A stretch of 64,000 nt of DNA from CAVYVZ01 sp963772065 (GCA_963772065.1 CAVYVZ010000010.1:1244967-1308966), one strand, 5' to 3'; positions 8,252 to 18,952 are shown, counted from the stretch's first letter. Program-made: numbers and translations. The notes: generated by a model not told the origin, from the letters alone.

Positions 8252-9788
8252 TCGCGGTCACCTCACCGTTTTCCTGTTTCCTTTCGAGGTTTTCTACACG
8301 AACCGGTTGCGCGAGCTGAACACGTTCCACCACGCGAGTGACCGCCGGCTCCATCGGCCGCAGGAACAGCGTCGGCAGCACACCCATGATGATCGCCGCG
8401 GCGCAGAGCGGCAGGACGGCGGCCCATTCGCGGGGCCGCAGGTCGGGCAGCGCTCTGTTCGCGTCGTGCGTGACCTCGCCGTAATAGACACGCTGGAACA
8501 TCCACAGCATGTACACCGCCGACAGGATCACCCCGACGCCGGCGCCGGCGGCGAAGCGCGGATCCCAGCGGAACGCACCGAGCAGGATGAGGAACTCGCC
8601 GACGAACCCATTCAGTCCCGGCAGCCCGATCGAGGCGAGCGTGATGATGAAGAACGCCGCCGTCAGGCGCGGCATCACCTTCTTGAGGCCGCCGAACTCG
8701 CTGATCAGACGCGTGTGGCGCCGATCCGACAGCATGCCGACGAGCAGGAAGAGGCCGCCCGTGCTGACGCCGTGCGCCAGCATCTGATACACCGCGCCCT
8801 GGAACCCCTGCACGTTCATCGCGCAGATGCCGAGCACGACGAAGCCGAGGTGGCTGACCGACGAATAGGCCACCAGCTTCTTCATGTCGGGCTGCACCAT
8901 CGCGACGAGCGCGCCGTAGATGATGCCGATCACCGCGAGCAGCGCCAGCCAGGGCGCGAAGTAGCCGGCCGCCTCGGGGAAGAGCGGGAACGCGAAGCGC
9001 ACGAGGCCGTAGGTCCCCATCTTCAGCAGCACGCCAGCGAGGATCACCGAGCCCGCCGTCGGGGCCTGCACGTGGGCGTCCGGCAGCCAGGTGTGGAACG
9101 GGAACAGCGGGACCTTGATCGCGAACGCCAGCGCGAAGGCGAGGAAGAACCAGAACTGCCGCTGCGGCGCGATCTCGAGCTCGTAGAGCTTCAGCAGGTC
9201 GAAGCTGTAGCTGCCGGTGGCCACGCTGTGCATGTACGCGAGGCCGAGGATGGCGACGAGCATCAGGACGCTCCCGGCCATCGTGTAGAGCATGAACTTC
9301 ACGGCCGCGTAGATGCGCTGGTCGTATCCCCAGATCCCGATGAGGAAATACATCGGGATGAGCATCGCGTCCCAGAAGACGTAGAAGAGGAACAGATCGA
9401 GCGAGACGAAGACGCCGATCATCGCCGCCTCGAGCAGCAGCAGGAAGGCGGAGAACTCCTTGACCTTCGTCTCCACCGATTCCCACGACGAGAGGAGCGC
9501 GATCGGCGTGAGGAACGCGGTGAGCACCACGAGCAGCAGGCTGATGCCGTCGATGCCGACGTAGTAGTCGATGCCGAACGCGGGTATCCAGGTGCGGCGC
9601 TCGACGAATTGAAACTCGGGCGACGCGGCGTCGAATCCCGCCCACAGCGCGAGCGTGACGCCGAACACGGCAATCGACAGCACGAGCGCCACCCAGCGGA
9701 TCGCGCCGTCGTTGCGGCCGTCGCGGTTCGGTATCACCAGGAGGAGCAGCGCAGCCACGAGCGGCAGCGCGACGGACAGCGAGAGCAA
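8232..9788 (-). CDS. nuoM: NADH-quinone oxidoreductase subunit M
   Basis: NuoM is an antiporter-like proton-pumping subunit of complex I. The protein has 518 residues with about 14 transmembrane helices. Family landmarks are YVGIDGISLLLVVLTAFLTP, the conserved glutamate helix MIGVFVSLDLFLFYVFWDAM, FALAFAIKVPLFPFHTWLPD, and KLVAYSSVSHLGFVVLGI. No ATG or GTG is available in frame; the TTG at 9788, preceded by GGAG about 9 bases upstream, gives the usual N-terminus. The nuoL stop is only 4 bases upstream. Confidence 0.97.
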   Translation of the reverse strand: MLSLSVALPLVAALLLLVIPNRDGRNDGAIRWVALVLSIAVFGVTLALWAGFDAASPEFQFVERRTWIPAFGIDYYVGIDGISLLLVVLTAFLTPIALLSSWESVETKVKEFSAFLLLLEAAMIGVFVSLDLFLFYVFWDAMLIPMYFLIGIWGYDQRIYAAVKFMLYTMAGSVLMLVAILGLAYMHSVATGSYSFDLLKLYELEIAPQRQFWFFLAFALAFAIKVPLFPFHTWLPDAHVQAPTAGSVILAGVLLKMGTYGLVRFAFPLFPEAAGYFAPWLALLAVIGIIYGALVAMVQPDMKKLVAYSSVSHLGFVVLGICAMNVQGFQGAVYQMLAHGVSTGGLFLLVGMLSDRRHTRLISEFGGLKKVMPRLTAAFFIITLASIGLPGLNGFVGEFLILLGAFRWDPRFAAGAGVGVILSAVYMLWMFQRVYYGEVTHDANRALPDLRPREWAAVLPLCAAAIIMGVLPTLFLRPMEPAVTRVVERVQLAQPVRVENLERKQENGEVTASVEFEF

Positions 9789-9792
9789 TGCA

Positions 9793-11718
<1,926 letters not shown>

Positions 11719-11730
11719 GGCGCGGTCTCA

Positions 11731-11852
11731 GAAAGGAAAAAGGAAAAAGGCAAAAGGAAAATTATGCTACCCACGTGGCACGTACGCGCGAGCGTGTGGT
11801 GGGCAGACAGGATTTTCCTTTTACCTTTTGCCTTTTTCCTTGTCGTTTCCTT
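11731..11852. repeat. Imperfect palindrome of GGAAAAAGG words between nuoK and nuoL
   Basis: A purine arm at about 11731-11763 (AAGGAAAAAGGCAAAAGG core) faces its near reverse complement at 11812-11852 (CCTTTTGCCTTTTTCCTT). Both arms are made of degenerate GGAAAA units. The spacer of about 48 bases has GC composition like the genome. It interrupts an otherwise compact operon. Confidence 0.8.
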
Positions 11853-11854
11853 AT

Positions 11855-12157
11855 TCACCATTTCAGCGAAGTAAATGCATCAGGGTTGAGTGATTCACGA
11901 TGCCGGAACAGTGCGACGATGATGGCGAGGCCGACGGCGGCTTCCGCCGCGGCGACCGTCATCACGAAGGCGACGATGATCTGGCCGTCCACGGTCCCGT
12001 GCGAGCGTCCGAACGCCACGAACGTGAGGTTGACCGCGTTCAACATGATCTCGATCGACAGCAGAATCGTGATCAGGTTTCGCCGCATGAACACGCCGGC
12101 CGTGCCGACCGAGAACAGCACCGCCGAAAGAATCAGGTAATAGCTCAGCGGGATCAT
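11855..12157 (-). CDS. nuoK: NADH-quinone oxidoreductase subunit K
   Basis: NuoK is a small (100-residue) three-helix membrane subunit of complex I homologous to MrpC. It has the conserved membrane glutamates in ITILLSIEIMLNAVNLTFV and VMTVAAAEAAVGLAIIVALF. It starts at the ATG at 12157, overlapping the nuoJ stop as ATGA, so translation is coupled to nuoJ. Confidence 0.96.
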   Translation of the reverse strand: MIPLSYYLILSAVLFSVGTAGVFMRRNLITILLSIEIMLNAVNLTFVAFGRSHGTVDGQIIVAFVMTVAAAEAAVGLAIIVALFRHRESLNPDAFTSLKW

Positions 12158-12691
12158 GGCCGCCCGCCCTCCCGCTGCGCGAGGAAGAGGGCGCCCACCA
12201 TCGCCACCAGAATGAGCAGCGACGTGGCCTCGAAGGCGAACGTGTAGTCGGTGAACATCACGCGGCCGATCTCGCGGACCGAGCTGACGGCCGCCGCGTC
12301 GCCGCCGGCCCCGACCGCCTCCCGCACGTCGGCGGTGCGCGACACGGCCCACGTGAGCTGCGCCACGAGCAGCGCCGCCAGGGCGGCGCCCAGCCGCGCC
12401 GCGCCGCGCTGCCGGAGCGGGTGCAGCCGATCGTAACTCGCTCGCGTCCTCCTGCGGCGCGTTCAGCAGCATCACCACATAGAGGAAGAGCACCATGATC
12501 GCGCCGGCGTACACGATGATCTGGATCACCGCGAGGAAGGGCGCGTCGAGCAGTACATAGAGACCGGAAATCGCGCCAAACGACGCGACGAGCAGCAGCA
12601 CGCTGTACATCGGGTTGCTCTGGCCGATGACCAGCGCCGACGCCATCACCGCGATGCCGCCGAACAGGTAGAAGAGGAAGGATTCAGCCAT
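12154..12691 (-). CDS. nuoJ: NADH-quinone oxidoreductase subunit J (one frameshift)
   Basis: NuoJ is a five-helix membrane subunit of complex I. The first frame, from the ATG at 12691, gives FYLFGGIAVMASALVIGQSN and the conserved VIQIIVYAGAIMVLFLYVVM. The C-terminal frame gives LGAALAALLVAQLTWAVS and the last helix ATSLLILVAMVGALFLAQRE. An extra A at 12435/12436 (ATCGTAACTCG; expected CGTAC) breaks the frame. Removing it yields one protein of about 178 residues, a normal length. Since complex I needs NuoJ, a sequence error is the likelier explanation. In a typical operon nuoI would lie between nuoH and nuoJ; here it does not. Confidence 0.9.
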
Positions 12692-12706
12692 TCGTGATTC
12701 GGCGGC

Positions 12707-13732
12707 TCACAGGTTCCAGTACAGAATCACCGCCGCCGTCGCGAGCAGGTTGACGACCGCCAGCGGCAGCAGCACCTTCCACCCGAACTGCATCAGCTGA
12801 TCGTACCGGTAGCGCGGCAGCGTCCAGCGGATCCACACGTAGCAGAACAGCAGCAACCCAACCTTCAGCAGAAACCAGATCACGCCGTATCCACCCGGCA
12901 GGAATGGACCGTGCCATCCGCCAAGGAAGACCGTGCTCGCCACGGCCGACACCGTGACCATGTTGATGTACTCGGCGAGGAAGAACAGGGCAAACCTCGT
13001 CGAGCTGTACTCGGTGTGATAACCGGCCACGAGCTCCTGCTCGGCCTCCGGGAAGTCGAACGGCGCCCGATTCGTCTCCGCGATGCCGGCAGTCATGAAG
13101 ATGAGAAACCCGAGGAACTGCGGGAACACGTACCAGCGCGGGATGAAGCCCAGCCAGTAGCCCGCCTGGGCGTCGACGATCTCGCCGATCGAGAGGGAGC
13201 CCGCCATCAGGATCACGGTGGCGAGTGCCGTGCCGTACGCGAGCTCGTAGCTGATCATCTGCGCCGACGATCGCAATGCGCCGAGAAGCGAGTACTTGCT
13301 GTTCGACGCCCAGCCCGCGATGACGATGCCGTAGACGCCCATCGAGGCCACGGCGAACACGACCAGCAGCCCGACGTCCACCTGGGCCACCTGCAGGGCA
13401 ATGGGTTCATCGAGCAGTCCGAAGAAGGTCGTCGGCGGGCCGAACGGGATCGTCGAGAACGCCAGGAAGGCGGTCACCGCCGAAATGACCGGCGCCAGCG
13501 TGAAGAGCCAGCGGTCCGCCGCCTTCGGCCGCAGCTCCTCCTTGAAGAGCAGCTTGATGACGTCGGCGAGCGGCTGCAGGATGCCGGCAGGACCGACGCG
13601 CGTCGGTCCGTGCCGCTGCTGGATGTACGCGCAGACCTTCCGCTCCACCCACACCATTCCCGCAGCCGCGTGGATCAGGGCCACGAAGACCACCAGGATG
13701 AGTGCCAACTGGGCGATGAGCACGGGATCCAT
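12707..13732 (-). CDS. nuoH: NADH-quinone oxidoreductase subunit H
   Basis: NuoH (341 residues, about 8 helices) forms much of the quinone-binding chamber of complex I. It carries the conserved GMVWVERKVCAYIQQRHGP near the N-terminus, GILQPLADVIKLLFKEEL, and AETNRAPFDFPEAEQELVAG and YHTEYSSTRFALFFLAEY. The ATG at 13732 is only 3 bases after the nuoF stop, so no room exists for nuoG between them, and nuoJ follows directly after nuoH with no nuoI. Confidence 0.97.
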   Translation of the reverse strand: MDPVLIAQLALILVVFVALIHAAAGMVWVERKVCAYIQQRHGPTRVGPAGILQPLADVIKLLFKEELRPKAADRWLFTLAPVISAVTAFLAFSTIPFGPPTTFFGLLDEPIALQVAQVDVGLLVVFAVASMGVYGIVIAGWASNSKYSLLGALRSSAQMISYELAYGTALATVILMAGSLSIGEIVDAQAGYWLGFIPRWYVFPQFLGFLIFMTAGIAETNRAPFDFPEAEQELVAGYHTEYSSTRFALFFLAEYINMVTVSAVASTVFLGGWHGPFLPGGYGVIWFLLKVGLLLFCYVWIRWTLPRYRYDQLMQFGWKVLLPLAVVNLLATAAVILYWNL

Positions 13733-13735
13733 GGC

Positions 13736-15055
13736 TCAGTGATGCGATCCGAACGTCGGATGCTTCGCCCGCCACGCCGCCGGCAGCGTGCACCGCCCCT
13801 CTCGCACGTGCGCCTCGTACTCCGGCTTGAACAGCTTCATGGTCGTCAGCACGGGCGTCGCCGCGGCATCGCCGAACGCGCACAGCGTCTTGCCGACGAT
13901 GTTGCTCGAGACGCCGAAGAGGAGGTCGAGGTCCTTCGGCCGCCCCTCGCCCTTTTCGATGCGCGTCAGGAGCTTCAGCAGCCAGTCGGTTCCCTCGCGG
14001 CACGGCGTGCACTTGCCGCACGACTCGTGACGGTAGAAGTGCAGGAGATTCATCGCGAGCCACACCATGCACACGGTGTCGTCGAGCACGATGATGCCCG
14101 CCGACCCGAGCAGCGATCCGACCTTCTGGATGGCGTCGAAGCTCGCCGGCGTGTCGAGCTGCTCGGGCAGCAGGATCGGAACCGACGACCCGCCCGGAAT
14201 CACCGCCTTGAGCGGCCGGTCGTCGAGCATGCCGCCGGCGAACGGCTCGCCGTAAATCAGCTCGCGCAGCGTGGTGTGCATCGAGGCTTCGTACACGCCG
14301 GGACGCTTCACCTGACCGCTCACGCAGTACAGCTTGGGCCCGCCGTTCTTCTCGGGACCCAGGCCGGCGTACCACTCTGCCCCGCGATCGACGATGAGCG
14401 GCACGTTGCACAGCGTCTCCACGTTGTTCACCGCCGTCGGCGCGTTATAGAGCCCTGCGACGGCAGGAAACGGCGGCTTGATCCGCGGCTGCGCGCGCTT
14501 GCCTTCCAGTGATTCGATGAGCGCCGTCTCCTCGCCCGCTTCGTACGCGCCGGCGCCGCGATGCAGGTAGACATCGCAATCGAAGCCGCTGCCGAAGATG
14601 TTCTTCCCGAGGTACCCGGCCGCGTACGCCTCGGCGAGCGCCGCCTCCAGGTGCTGCTGCACGTGATAGAACTCGCCGCGGATGTAGATGTAGGCCACCT
14701 TCGATCCGATGGCGTAGCAGGAGATCGCGCATCCCTCGACGAGGAGGTGCGGGTTGCGCTCCATCAGCAGGTGATCCTTGAAGGTCCCCGGCTCGCTCTC
14801 ATCGGCGTTGCAGCAGATGTACTTCGGCTTCGGCGTGTCCTTCAGCACGAACTGCCACTTCATGCCGGTCGGAAAGCCGGCGCCGCCGCGGCCGCGGAGG
14901 CCCGATGCCTTGACCAGCTCGATCACGTCGCTCGGCTTCATCGTCGTGACCGCTTTGCGCAAGGCCTCGTAGCCGCGGGCGCGCCGGCGGTAGAAATCGA
15001 GCGTGAACGAGTCGGGCTCGCGCACATGCGGGATGAGGACTGGTTCGTAGGCCAT
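13736..15055 (-). CDS. nuoF: NADH-quinone oxidoreductase subunit F
   Basis: NuoF carries the NADH site, FMN and the N3 4Fe-4S cluster of the complex I electron-input module. The protein has 439 residues. Motifs are GLRGRGGAGFPTGMKW (FMN/NADH glycine-rich loop), ICCNADESEPGTFKD, GAYEAGEETALIESLEG, and the cluster ligands in ESCGKCTPCREGTDW plus a later Cys in GKTLCAFGD. The ATG at 15055 overlaps the nuoE stop as TGATG. Its usual partner NuoG is not encoded next to it. Confidence 0.97.
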   Translation of the reverse strand: MAYEPVLIPHVREPDSFTLDFYRRRARGYEALRKAVTTMKPSDVIELVKASGLRGRGGAGFPTGMKWQFVLKDTPKPKYICCNADESEPGTFKDHLLMERNPHLLVEGCAISCYAIGSKVAYIYIRGEFYHVQQHLEAALAEAYAAGYLGKNIFGSGFDCDVYLHRGAGAYEAGEETALIESLEGKRAQPRIKPPFPAVAGLYNAPTAVNNVETLCNVPLIVDRGAEWYAGLGPEKNGGPKLYCVSGQVKRPGVYEASMHTTLRELIYGEPFAGGMLDDRPLKAVIPGGSSVPILLPEQLDTPASFDAIQKVGSLLGSAGIIVLDDTVCMVWLAMNLLHFYRHESCGKCTPCREGTDWLLKLLTRIEKGEGRPKDLDLLFGVSSNIVGKTLCAFGDAAATPVLTTMKLFKPEYEAHVREGRCTLPAAWRAKHPTFGSHH

Positions 15056-15676
15056 CAGGTGTTCCACACCCCTCGCCCTTCGACTTCGAGGTGGCAGCCG
15101 GTGAGGGCGGTGATTCCCTTCGAGCGCAGATCGGCGACGAACTGGCCCACACGTTCCGGCGCGAGGCACTCGTGCCAGTCGTCGTTCACCATGACGACCG
15201 GCGCGCGATCGCACGCGCCGAGGCATTCCACCTCCATGAGGGTGAAGGTCCGCGTGGCGTCCGTCTCCCCGGGATGGATGCCGAGCGCCGCGGTCAATTC
15301 CTCGGTGACCCGCTCCGCGCCGCGGAGCGCGCAGGACAGCGTGCGGCAGACGTTCAGCACGGTACTTCCCGACCGGCTTCGTGTAGAACATCGTGTAGTA
15401 CGAGACGACGTCTTCCACTTCCGCCGGCGTACACCCGATCTGCTGCGCCACGTGCCGCATGCCCGCGCGGCTGACGTAGCCCTGCTGCCCCTGAACGAGA
15501 TAGAGCGCGTACAGAATCGCCGACTTCCGCCGTTCAGGAGGGTAGCGGCGCACCACCTCGTCGAACTTCGCCTGATTCTCGGGCGTGAACGTCACCGGCT
15601 CGCCCGGGTCTGCCAGCGTCCGTTCCGACTTGTGGAACCGGGCCGGCGCGTAGTCCATCTTCGCGTGAAAGCTCAC
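15055..15676 (-). CDS. nuoE: NADH-quinone oxidoreductase subunit E (one frameshift)
   Basis: NuoE (24-kDa type, thioredoxin-like) binds the N1a 2Fe-2S cluster beside NuoF. The N-terminal frame contains YPPERRKSAILYALYLVQGQ and EDVVSYYTMFYTKPVGKY. The second frame contains VLNVCRTLSC and, further on, VECLGACDRAPVVMVND, which supply the four cluster cysteines. An extra G at 15361/15362 (CACGGTACTTC; expected CGTAC) separates them; removing it joins GKY directly to VLNVCRTLSC. The GTG at 15676 overlaps the nuoD stop as GTGA and has GGAG upstream; an ATG at 15658 is an alternative start. Confidence 0.9.
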
Positions 15677-16854
15677 CGGTCCACATCTCCCATCACGATG
15701 TCCGTGGACCCGATCACGGCGATGACGTCGGCAATCATGCCGCCGGCGATCAGCTTCGGCAGCGCCTGGCAGGCGAGAAACGCCGGCGGGCGCATCTTGA
15801 TCCGCCACGGCCGGTTCGTGCCGTCGGACACGACGTAGACGCCGTGCTCGCCGCGCGGCCCTTCGACCGGAACGTACGCATCCCCTTCGGGCACGGTGAA
15901 ACCCTGTGAGTAGATGAGGAAGTGCTGAATCAGCGCTTCCATCTCGGTGTAGACCTTGTCCTTCGGCGGGGGCACCACGCGCGGGTCGTTGCACGCCCAT
16001 GCTCCCGCGGGCGCGATGCGCTGGATGGCCTGCCGGCAAATCTTCGCGCTCTCGCGCATCTCCGCCACGCGGACCCGGTAGCGGGCGTACACGTCACCCT
16101 CGGTCGCCGTCGGGACGTTGAAGTCGTAGGTCGGGTAGGTCAGGTAGGGGAACACCTTGCGCACGTCGTAGGTCGACCCCGATGCGCGCGCGATCGGCCC
16201 CACCAGCCCCCAGGCGACGGCGTGCTCCTCCGAGATCTGGCCGACGTTCTCGGTGCGCTTGAGAAAGATCTGGTTCTTCGTCAGCAGGTCTTCGTACTCG
16301 TCAAGCTTGTGGGGGAAGCGGTCGAGGAACGCATTGACCGCGTCGTGGAAGCCGCGCGGCAAATCCTCGCGGAGTCCACCGACGCGGATGTAGCTGGGGA
16401 ACATCCGAAACCCCGCGACGAGCTCGTTGATGTTCAGCAGCAGCTCGCGCTCGCGGAAGCAATACATCATCACCGACACCGCGCCGATCTCCATGGCGTG
16501 CGTGCCGAGCCAGACGAGGTGGCTGCTGATGCGCTGCAGCTCCGCGATCAGCACGCGGATCTCCTGCACGCGCTGCGGCATCTCGAGGCCGAGCAGCTTT
16601 TCCACGCTCATGGCGAAGGCGAGGCTGTTGGACTGCGCGGCGAGATAGTCCATCCGCTCGACGAGCGGAACCACCTGCTGCCACTTCTTCTGCTCGGCCG
16701 TCTTCTCGATGCCGGTGTGCAGGTACCCGATGGTGACGTCCGCAGACTGAACGACCTCGCCATCGAGCTCCAGCACCAGGCGCAGCACGCCGTGCGTGCT
16801 GGGGTGCTGAGGCCCCATGTTGACGGTCATCGTCTCGGTACGAAGTTCTGGCAT
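15673..16854 (-). CDS. nuoD: NADH-quinone oxidoreductase subunit D
   Basis: NuoD (49-kDa type, related to NiFe-hydrogenase large subunits) lines the quinone site with NuoB and NuoH. The 393-residue protein has VNMGPQHPSTHGVLRLVLEL with the quinone-contacting histidine near the N-terminus, GYLHTGIEKTAEQK, ERMDYLAAQSNSLAF, ISSHLVWLGTHAMEIGA, and the C-terminal STDIVMGDVDR. It is a free-standing NuoD, not a NuoCD fusion. It is separated from nuoC by gmhA. Confidence 0.97.
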   Translation of the reverse strand: MPELRTETMTVNMGPQHPSTHGVLRLVLELDGEVVQSADVTIGYLHTGIEKTAEQKKWQQVVPLVERMDYLAAQSNSLAFAMSVEKLLGLEMPQRVQEIRVLIAELQRISSHLVWLGTHAMEIGAVSVMMYCFRERELLLNINELVAGFRMFPSYIRVGGLREDLPRGFHDAVNAFLDRFPHKLDEYEDLLTKNQIFLKRTENVGQISEEHAVAWGLVGPIARASGSTYDVRKVFPYLTYPTYDFNVPTATEGDVYARYRVRVAEMRESAKICRQAIQRIAPAGAWACNDPRVVPPPKDKVYTEMEALIQHFLIYSQGFTVPEGDAYVPVEGPRGEHGVYVVSDGTNRPWRIKMRPPAFLACQALPKLIAGGMIADVIAVIGSTDIVMGDVDR

Positions 16855-16863
16855 TTCAGACCC

Positions 16864-16923
16864 GGCTTACGACTCAGGGCTTATGGCTCATGGCCCTGAG
16901 CCTTGAGCCCTGAGCCTTGAGCC
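16864..16923. repeat. Tandem/inverted GGGCTTA-TGAGCC word repeat at the gmhA end
   Basis: The sequence is a string of 7-base words (GGCTTAC, GACTCAG, GGCTTAT, GGCTCAT, then CCCTGAGCCTTGAG twice). AGGGCTTATGGCTCA pairs with TGAGCCTTGAGCCCT with few mismatches. It fills the gap before nuoD and encodes the last dozen or so residues of GmhA. Confidence 0.7.
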
Positions 16924-17516
16924 AGTTCGTTTTCCACGAGCTCGCAGAGAATGTGCAACAGGGTTCTGTGCACTTCCTGTGCGCGCGCCGTGTCGGCCAC
17001 GGGAACGTTCACGTGCACGTCGGCGCGCCGGCCCAGCTCGCCGCCGTCGCGGCCGGTCAAGCCGATCACCGTCAGGCCCCGTTCGCGTGACGCGGCGACA
17101 CCGGCGAGCACGTTCTTCGAATCGCCGCTCGTCGAGATCGCGAGGGCGACATCGCCGGGACGCCCGAGCGCGTCGACCTGCCGGGCGAACACCCGCTCGA
17201 AGCCGTAGTCGTTGGCCACCGCCGTGAGGATGCTCGTGTCGGTCGAGAGCGCAACCGCTGCAATCGCCGGCCGCTCGCGCTCGAGACGGCCCACCAGCTC
17301 CGCCGCCATATGCTGCGCGTCGGCGGCGCTCCCGCCGTTGCCGAATACGAGCACCTTCCCGCCGCCCTGCACCGCCTTCGCCATCGCGGCCGCCGCGGCA
17401 ATCACCGGCGCGGGATCCTGCCGCCGCATGTGGTCGTGCGCCGCGGACGTGGCGGCGAGCACCCGCTCGTAGAGCGACGCCTGCTCCACCGGCCCCGAGC
17501 GCACTCGAGGGGCCAT
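16881..17516 (-). CDS. gmhA: D-sedoheptulose-7-phosphate isomerase GmhA
   Basis: GmhA starts the ADP-heptose pathway for the LPS inner core by converting sedoheptulose 7-phosphate to D-glycero-heptose 7-phosphate. The 211-residue SIS-domain protein has VLVFGNGGSAADAQHMAAEL, then LSTDTSILTAVANDYGFE, STSGDSKNV and a C-terminal EVHRTLLHILCELVE carrying the metal/active-site Glu and His. It sits inside the nuo operon, 4 bases after nuoC. Its last residues (after LVENELAQG) are encoded by an iterated-word repeat and are unlikely to be functional. Confidence 0.93.
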   Translation of the reverse strand: MAPRVRSGPVEQASLYERVLAATSAAHDHMRRQDPAPVIAAAAAMAKAVQGGGKVLVFGNGGSAADAQHMAAELVGRLERERPAIAAVALSTDTSILTAVANDYGFERVFARQVDALGRPGDVALAISTSGDSKNVLAGVAASRERGLTVIGLTGRDGGELGRRADVHVNVPVADTARAQEVHRTLLHILCELVENELAQGSGLKAQGHEP

Positions 17517-17520
17517 CGCG

Positions 17521-18069
17521 CTACTGCGGCTGCGCCCGCCGCGCGCGGTCCCGCTCGAGGTTCTGCCGGAATTCCTCCTCGCTGACCTCCAGCGGCTCGT
17601 AGGTCTTCGGCGTCTTCCGGATCTGCACGGGGTAGTCCTTGCGCAGCGGGTGCCCCTCCCAATCCTCCGGCATCAGGATGCGGCGCAGATCGGGGTGATC
17701 CTCGACGAAGATCCCGAACATGTCCCACAGCTCGCGCTCGTGCCAGTTCGCACCGGGCCAGATGCGGTGCACCGTGGGGATGCTGCCGCCGTCGGGGACG
17801 CGAACTTTGAGCCGAAGCCTGAACCGGTTGGCGATCGAGACCAGCTGATAGACAACCTCGTACCGCGGCTCGCGCGGCAGGTAGTCGACGCCGATCACGT
17901 CGGCCAGAAAGTCGAAGGCGAGCGACGGCGTGTCGTGCAGCGCGCGCGCCGTCGGCACGAGATGCGCGGCGGGCACGTATATCGTCGGCGCGTCCACGCT
18001 CTCGCCAACCTCGTACGTGGCGCCCGGCACGAGCGGCGCGAGGGCGGCAATCACCGAGGCGGCAGGCAT
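17521..18069 (-). CDS. nuoC: NADH-quinone oxidoreductase subunit C
   Basis: NuoC (30-kDa type, 182 residues) is a peripheral-arm scaffold subunit of complex I. It shows the family signature ERELWDMFGIFVEDHPDLRR and ILMPEDWEGHPLRKDYP. The ATG at 18069 overlaps the nuoB stop as TGATG, so it is preferred over the GTG one codon upstream. Confidence 0.96.
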   Translation of the reverse strand: MPAASVIAALAPLVPGATYEVGESVDAPTIYVPAAHLVPTARALHDTPSLAFDFLADVIGVDYLPREPRYEVVYQLVSIANRFRLRLKVRVPDGGSIPTVHRIWPGANWHERELWDMFGIFVEDHPDLRRILMPEDWEGHPLRKDYPVQIRKTPKTYEPLEVSEEEFRQNLERDRARRAQPQ

Positions 18070-18539
18070 CACGTGAGCTTAGACTGACTGATTTTCTGCT
18101 GCAGCTGCATGATCCCGTAGATCACCGACTCGGGACGCGGCGGGCAACCGGGGATGAAGACGTCGACCGGCACGACCTGGTCGACGCCCTGCACAATCGC
18201 GTAGTTGTCGAAGACGCCCCCGACCGACGCGCAGGCGCCCATCGAGATGACGTACTTCGGCTCCGGCATCTGGTCGTAGATGCGTCGCAGGGCGGGCGCC
18301 ATCTTGCGCGACAGGCGGCCGGCGACGATCATCAGGTCTGCCTGCCGCGGCGACCCCCGGAACACCTCGGCGCCGAACCGGGCGATGTCGTACCGCGAGC
18401 AGCTCATCGCCATCATCTCGATCGCGCAGCAGGCCAGGCCGAACGTCACCGGCCAGATCGCCGACCGCCTCGCCCAGTTCACCACCTTTTCCACGCTCGT
18501 GGTGATGACGGGAATGTCGATCTCGGATTCCAGGCCCAT
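18069..18539 (-). CDS. nuoB: NADH-quinone oxidoreductase subunit B
   Basis: NuoB (156 residues) holds the terminal N2 4Fe-4S cluster that passes electrons to quinone. The ligands are visible: the tandem cysteines in GLACCAIEMM, the Cys in SMGACASVGG and the Cys in FIPGCPPRPE. The ATG at 18539 lies 20 bases after the nuoA stop, with GAGAG upstream. Confidence 0.97.
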   Translation of the reverse strand: MGLESEIDIPVITTSVEKVVNWARRSAIWPVTFGLACCAIEMMAMSCSRYDIARFGAEVFRGSPRQADLMIVAGRLSRKMAPALRRIYDQMPEPKYVISMGACASVGGVFDNYAIVQGVDQVVPVDVFIPGCPPRPESVIYGIMQLQQKISQSKLT

Positions 18540-18559
18540 GACAGCTCTCGATCGGGCGA

Positions 18560-18952
18560 CTACGCGGCGCGGCGCGCCGGCCGACGCGCGGGACGCGCCA
18601 CGGGGCCCCAGTCGAGCACGCCCTTGCGCCACACGTAGATGTAGCCGACCAGCAGGATCAGAAAGAATGTGACGATTTGGATGAAACCCACCCAGCCGAG
18701 GTCGCGCAGCGCCATCGCCCAGGGGTAGAGAAACGCCACCTCGATGTCGAAGAGGAGGAAGATCATCGCGACGAGGTAGAACTTCACCGACTGGCGTTCG
18801 CGGGCGTCGCCCACGGCCGGCATGCCGCATTCGTACGGCGCGAGCTTTTCCGGTGTGGGATTCCGCGGGCCCAGCAGGAGGCCGAGGCCGATCATCACGC
18901 CGGCGAAGACCACCCCGAGCACCAGCATGATGGCGATGCCTAGCCAGCCCAT
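18560..18952 (-). CDS. nuoA: NADH-quinone oxidoreductase subunit A
   Basis: NuoA (130 residues, three helices) is a small membrane subunit at the junction of the two arms of complex I. It contains KLAPYECGMPAVGDARERQS, the conserved loop, and FYLVAMIFLLFDIEVAFLYP with the conserved acidic residues. The ATG at 18952 has GAAGGA 8 bases upstream. It is the first gene of the operon, and a good promoter lies just upstream at 18999-19027. Confidence 0.97.
   Translation of the reverse strand: MGWLGIAIMLVLGVVFAGVMIGLGLLLGPRNPTPEKLAPYECGMPAVGDARERQSVKFYLVAMIFLLFDIEVAFLYPWAMALRDLGWVGFIQIVTFFLILLVGYIYVWRKGVLDWGPVARPARRPARRAA

Noticed and set aside
11731..11852. Candidate CRISPR or phase-variable tract
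   Set aside because: The units are degenerate and inverted, with no regular spacers and no cas genes in the window.
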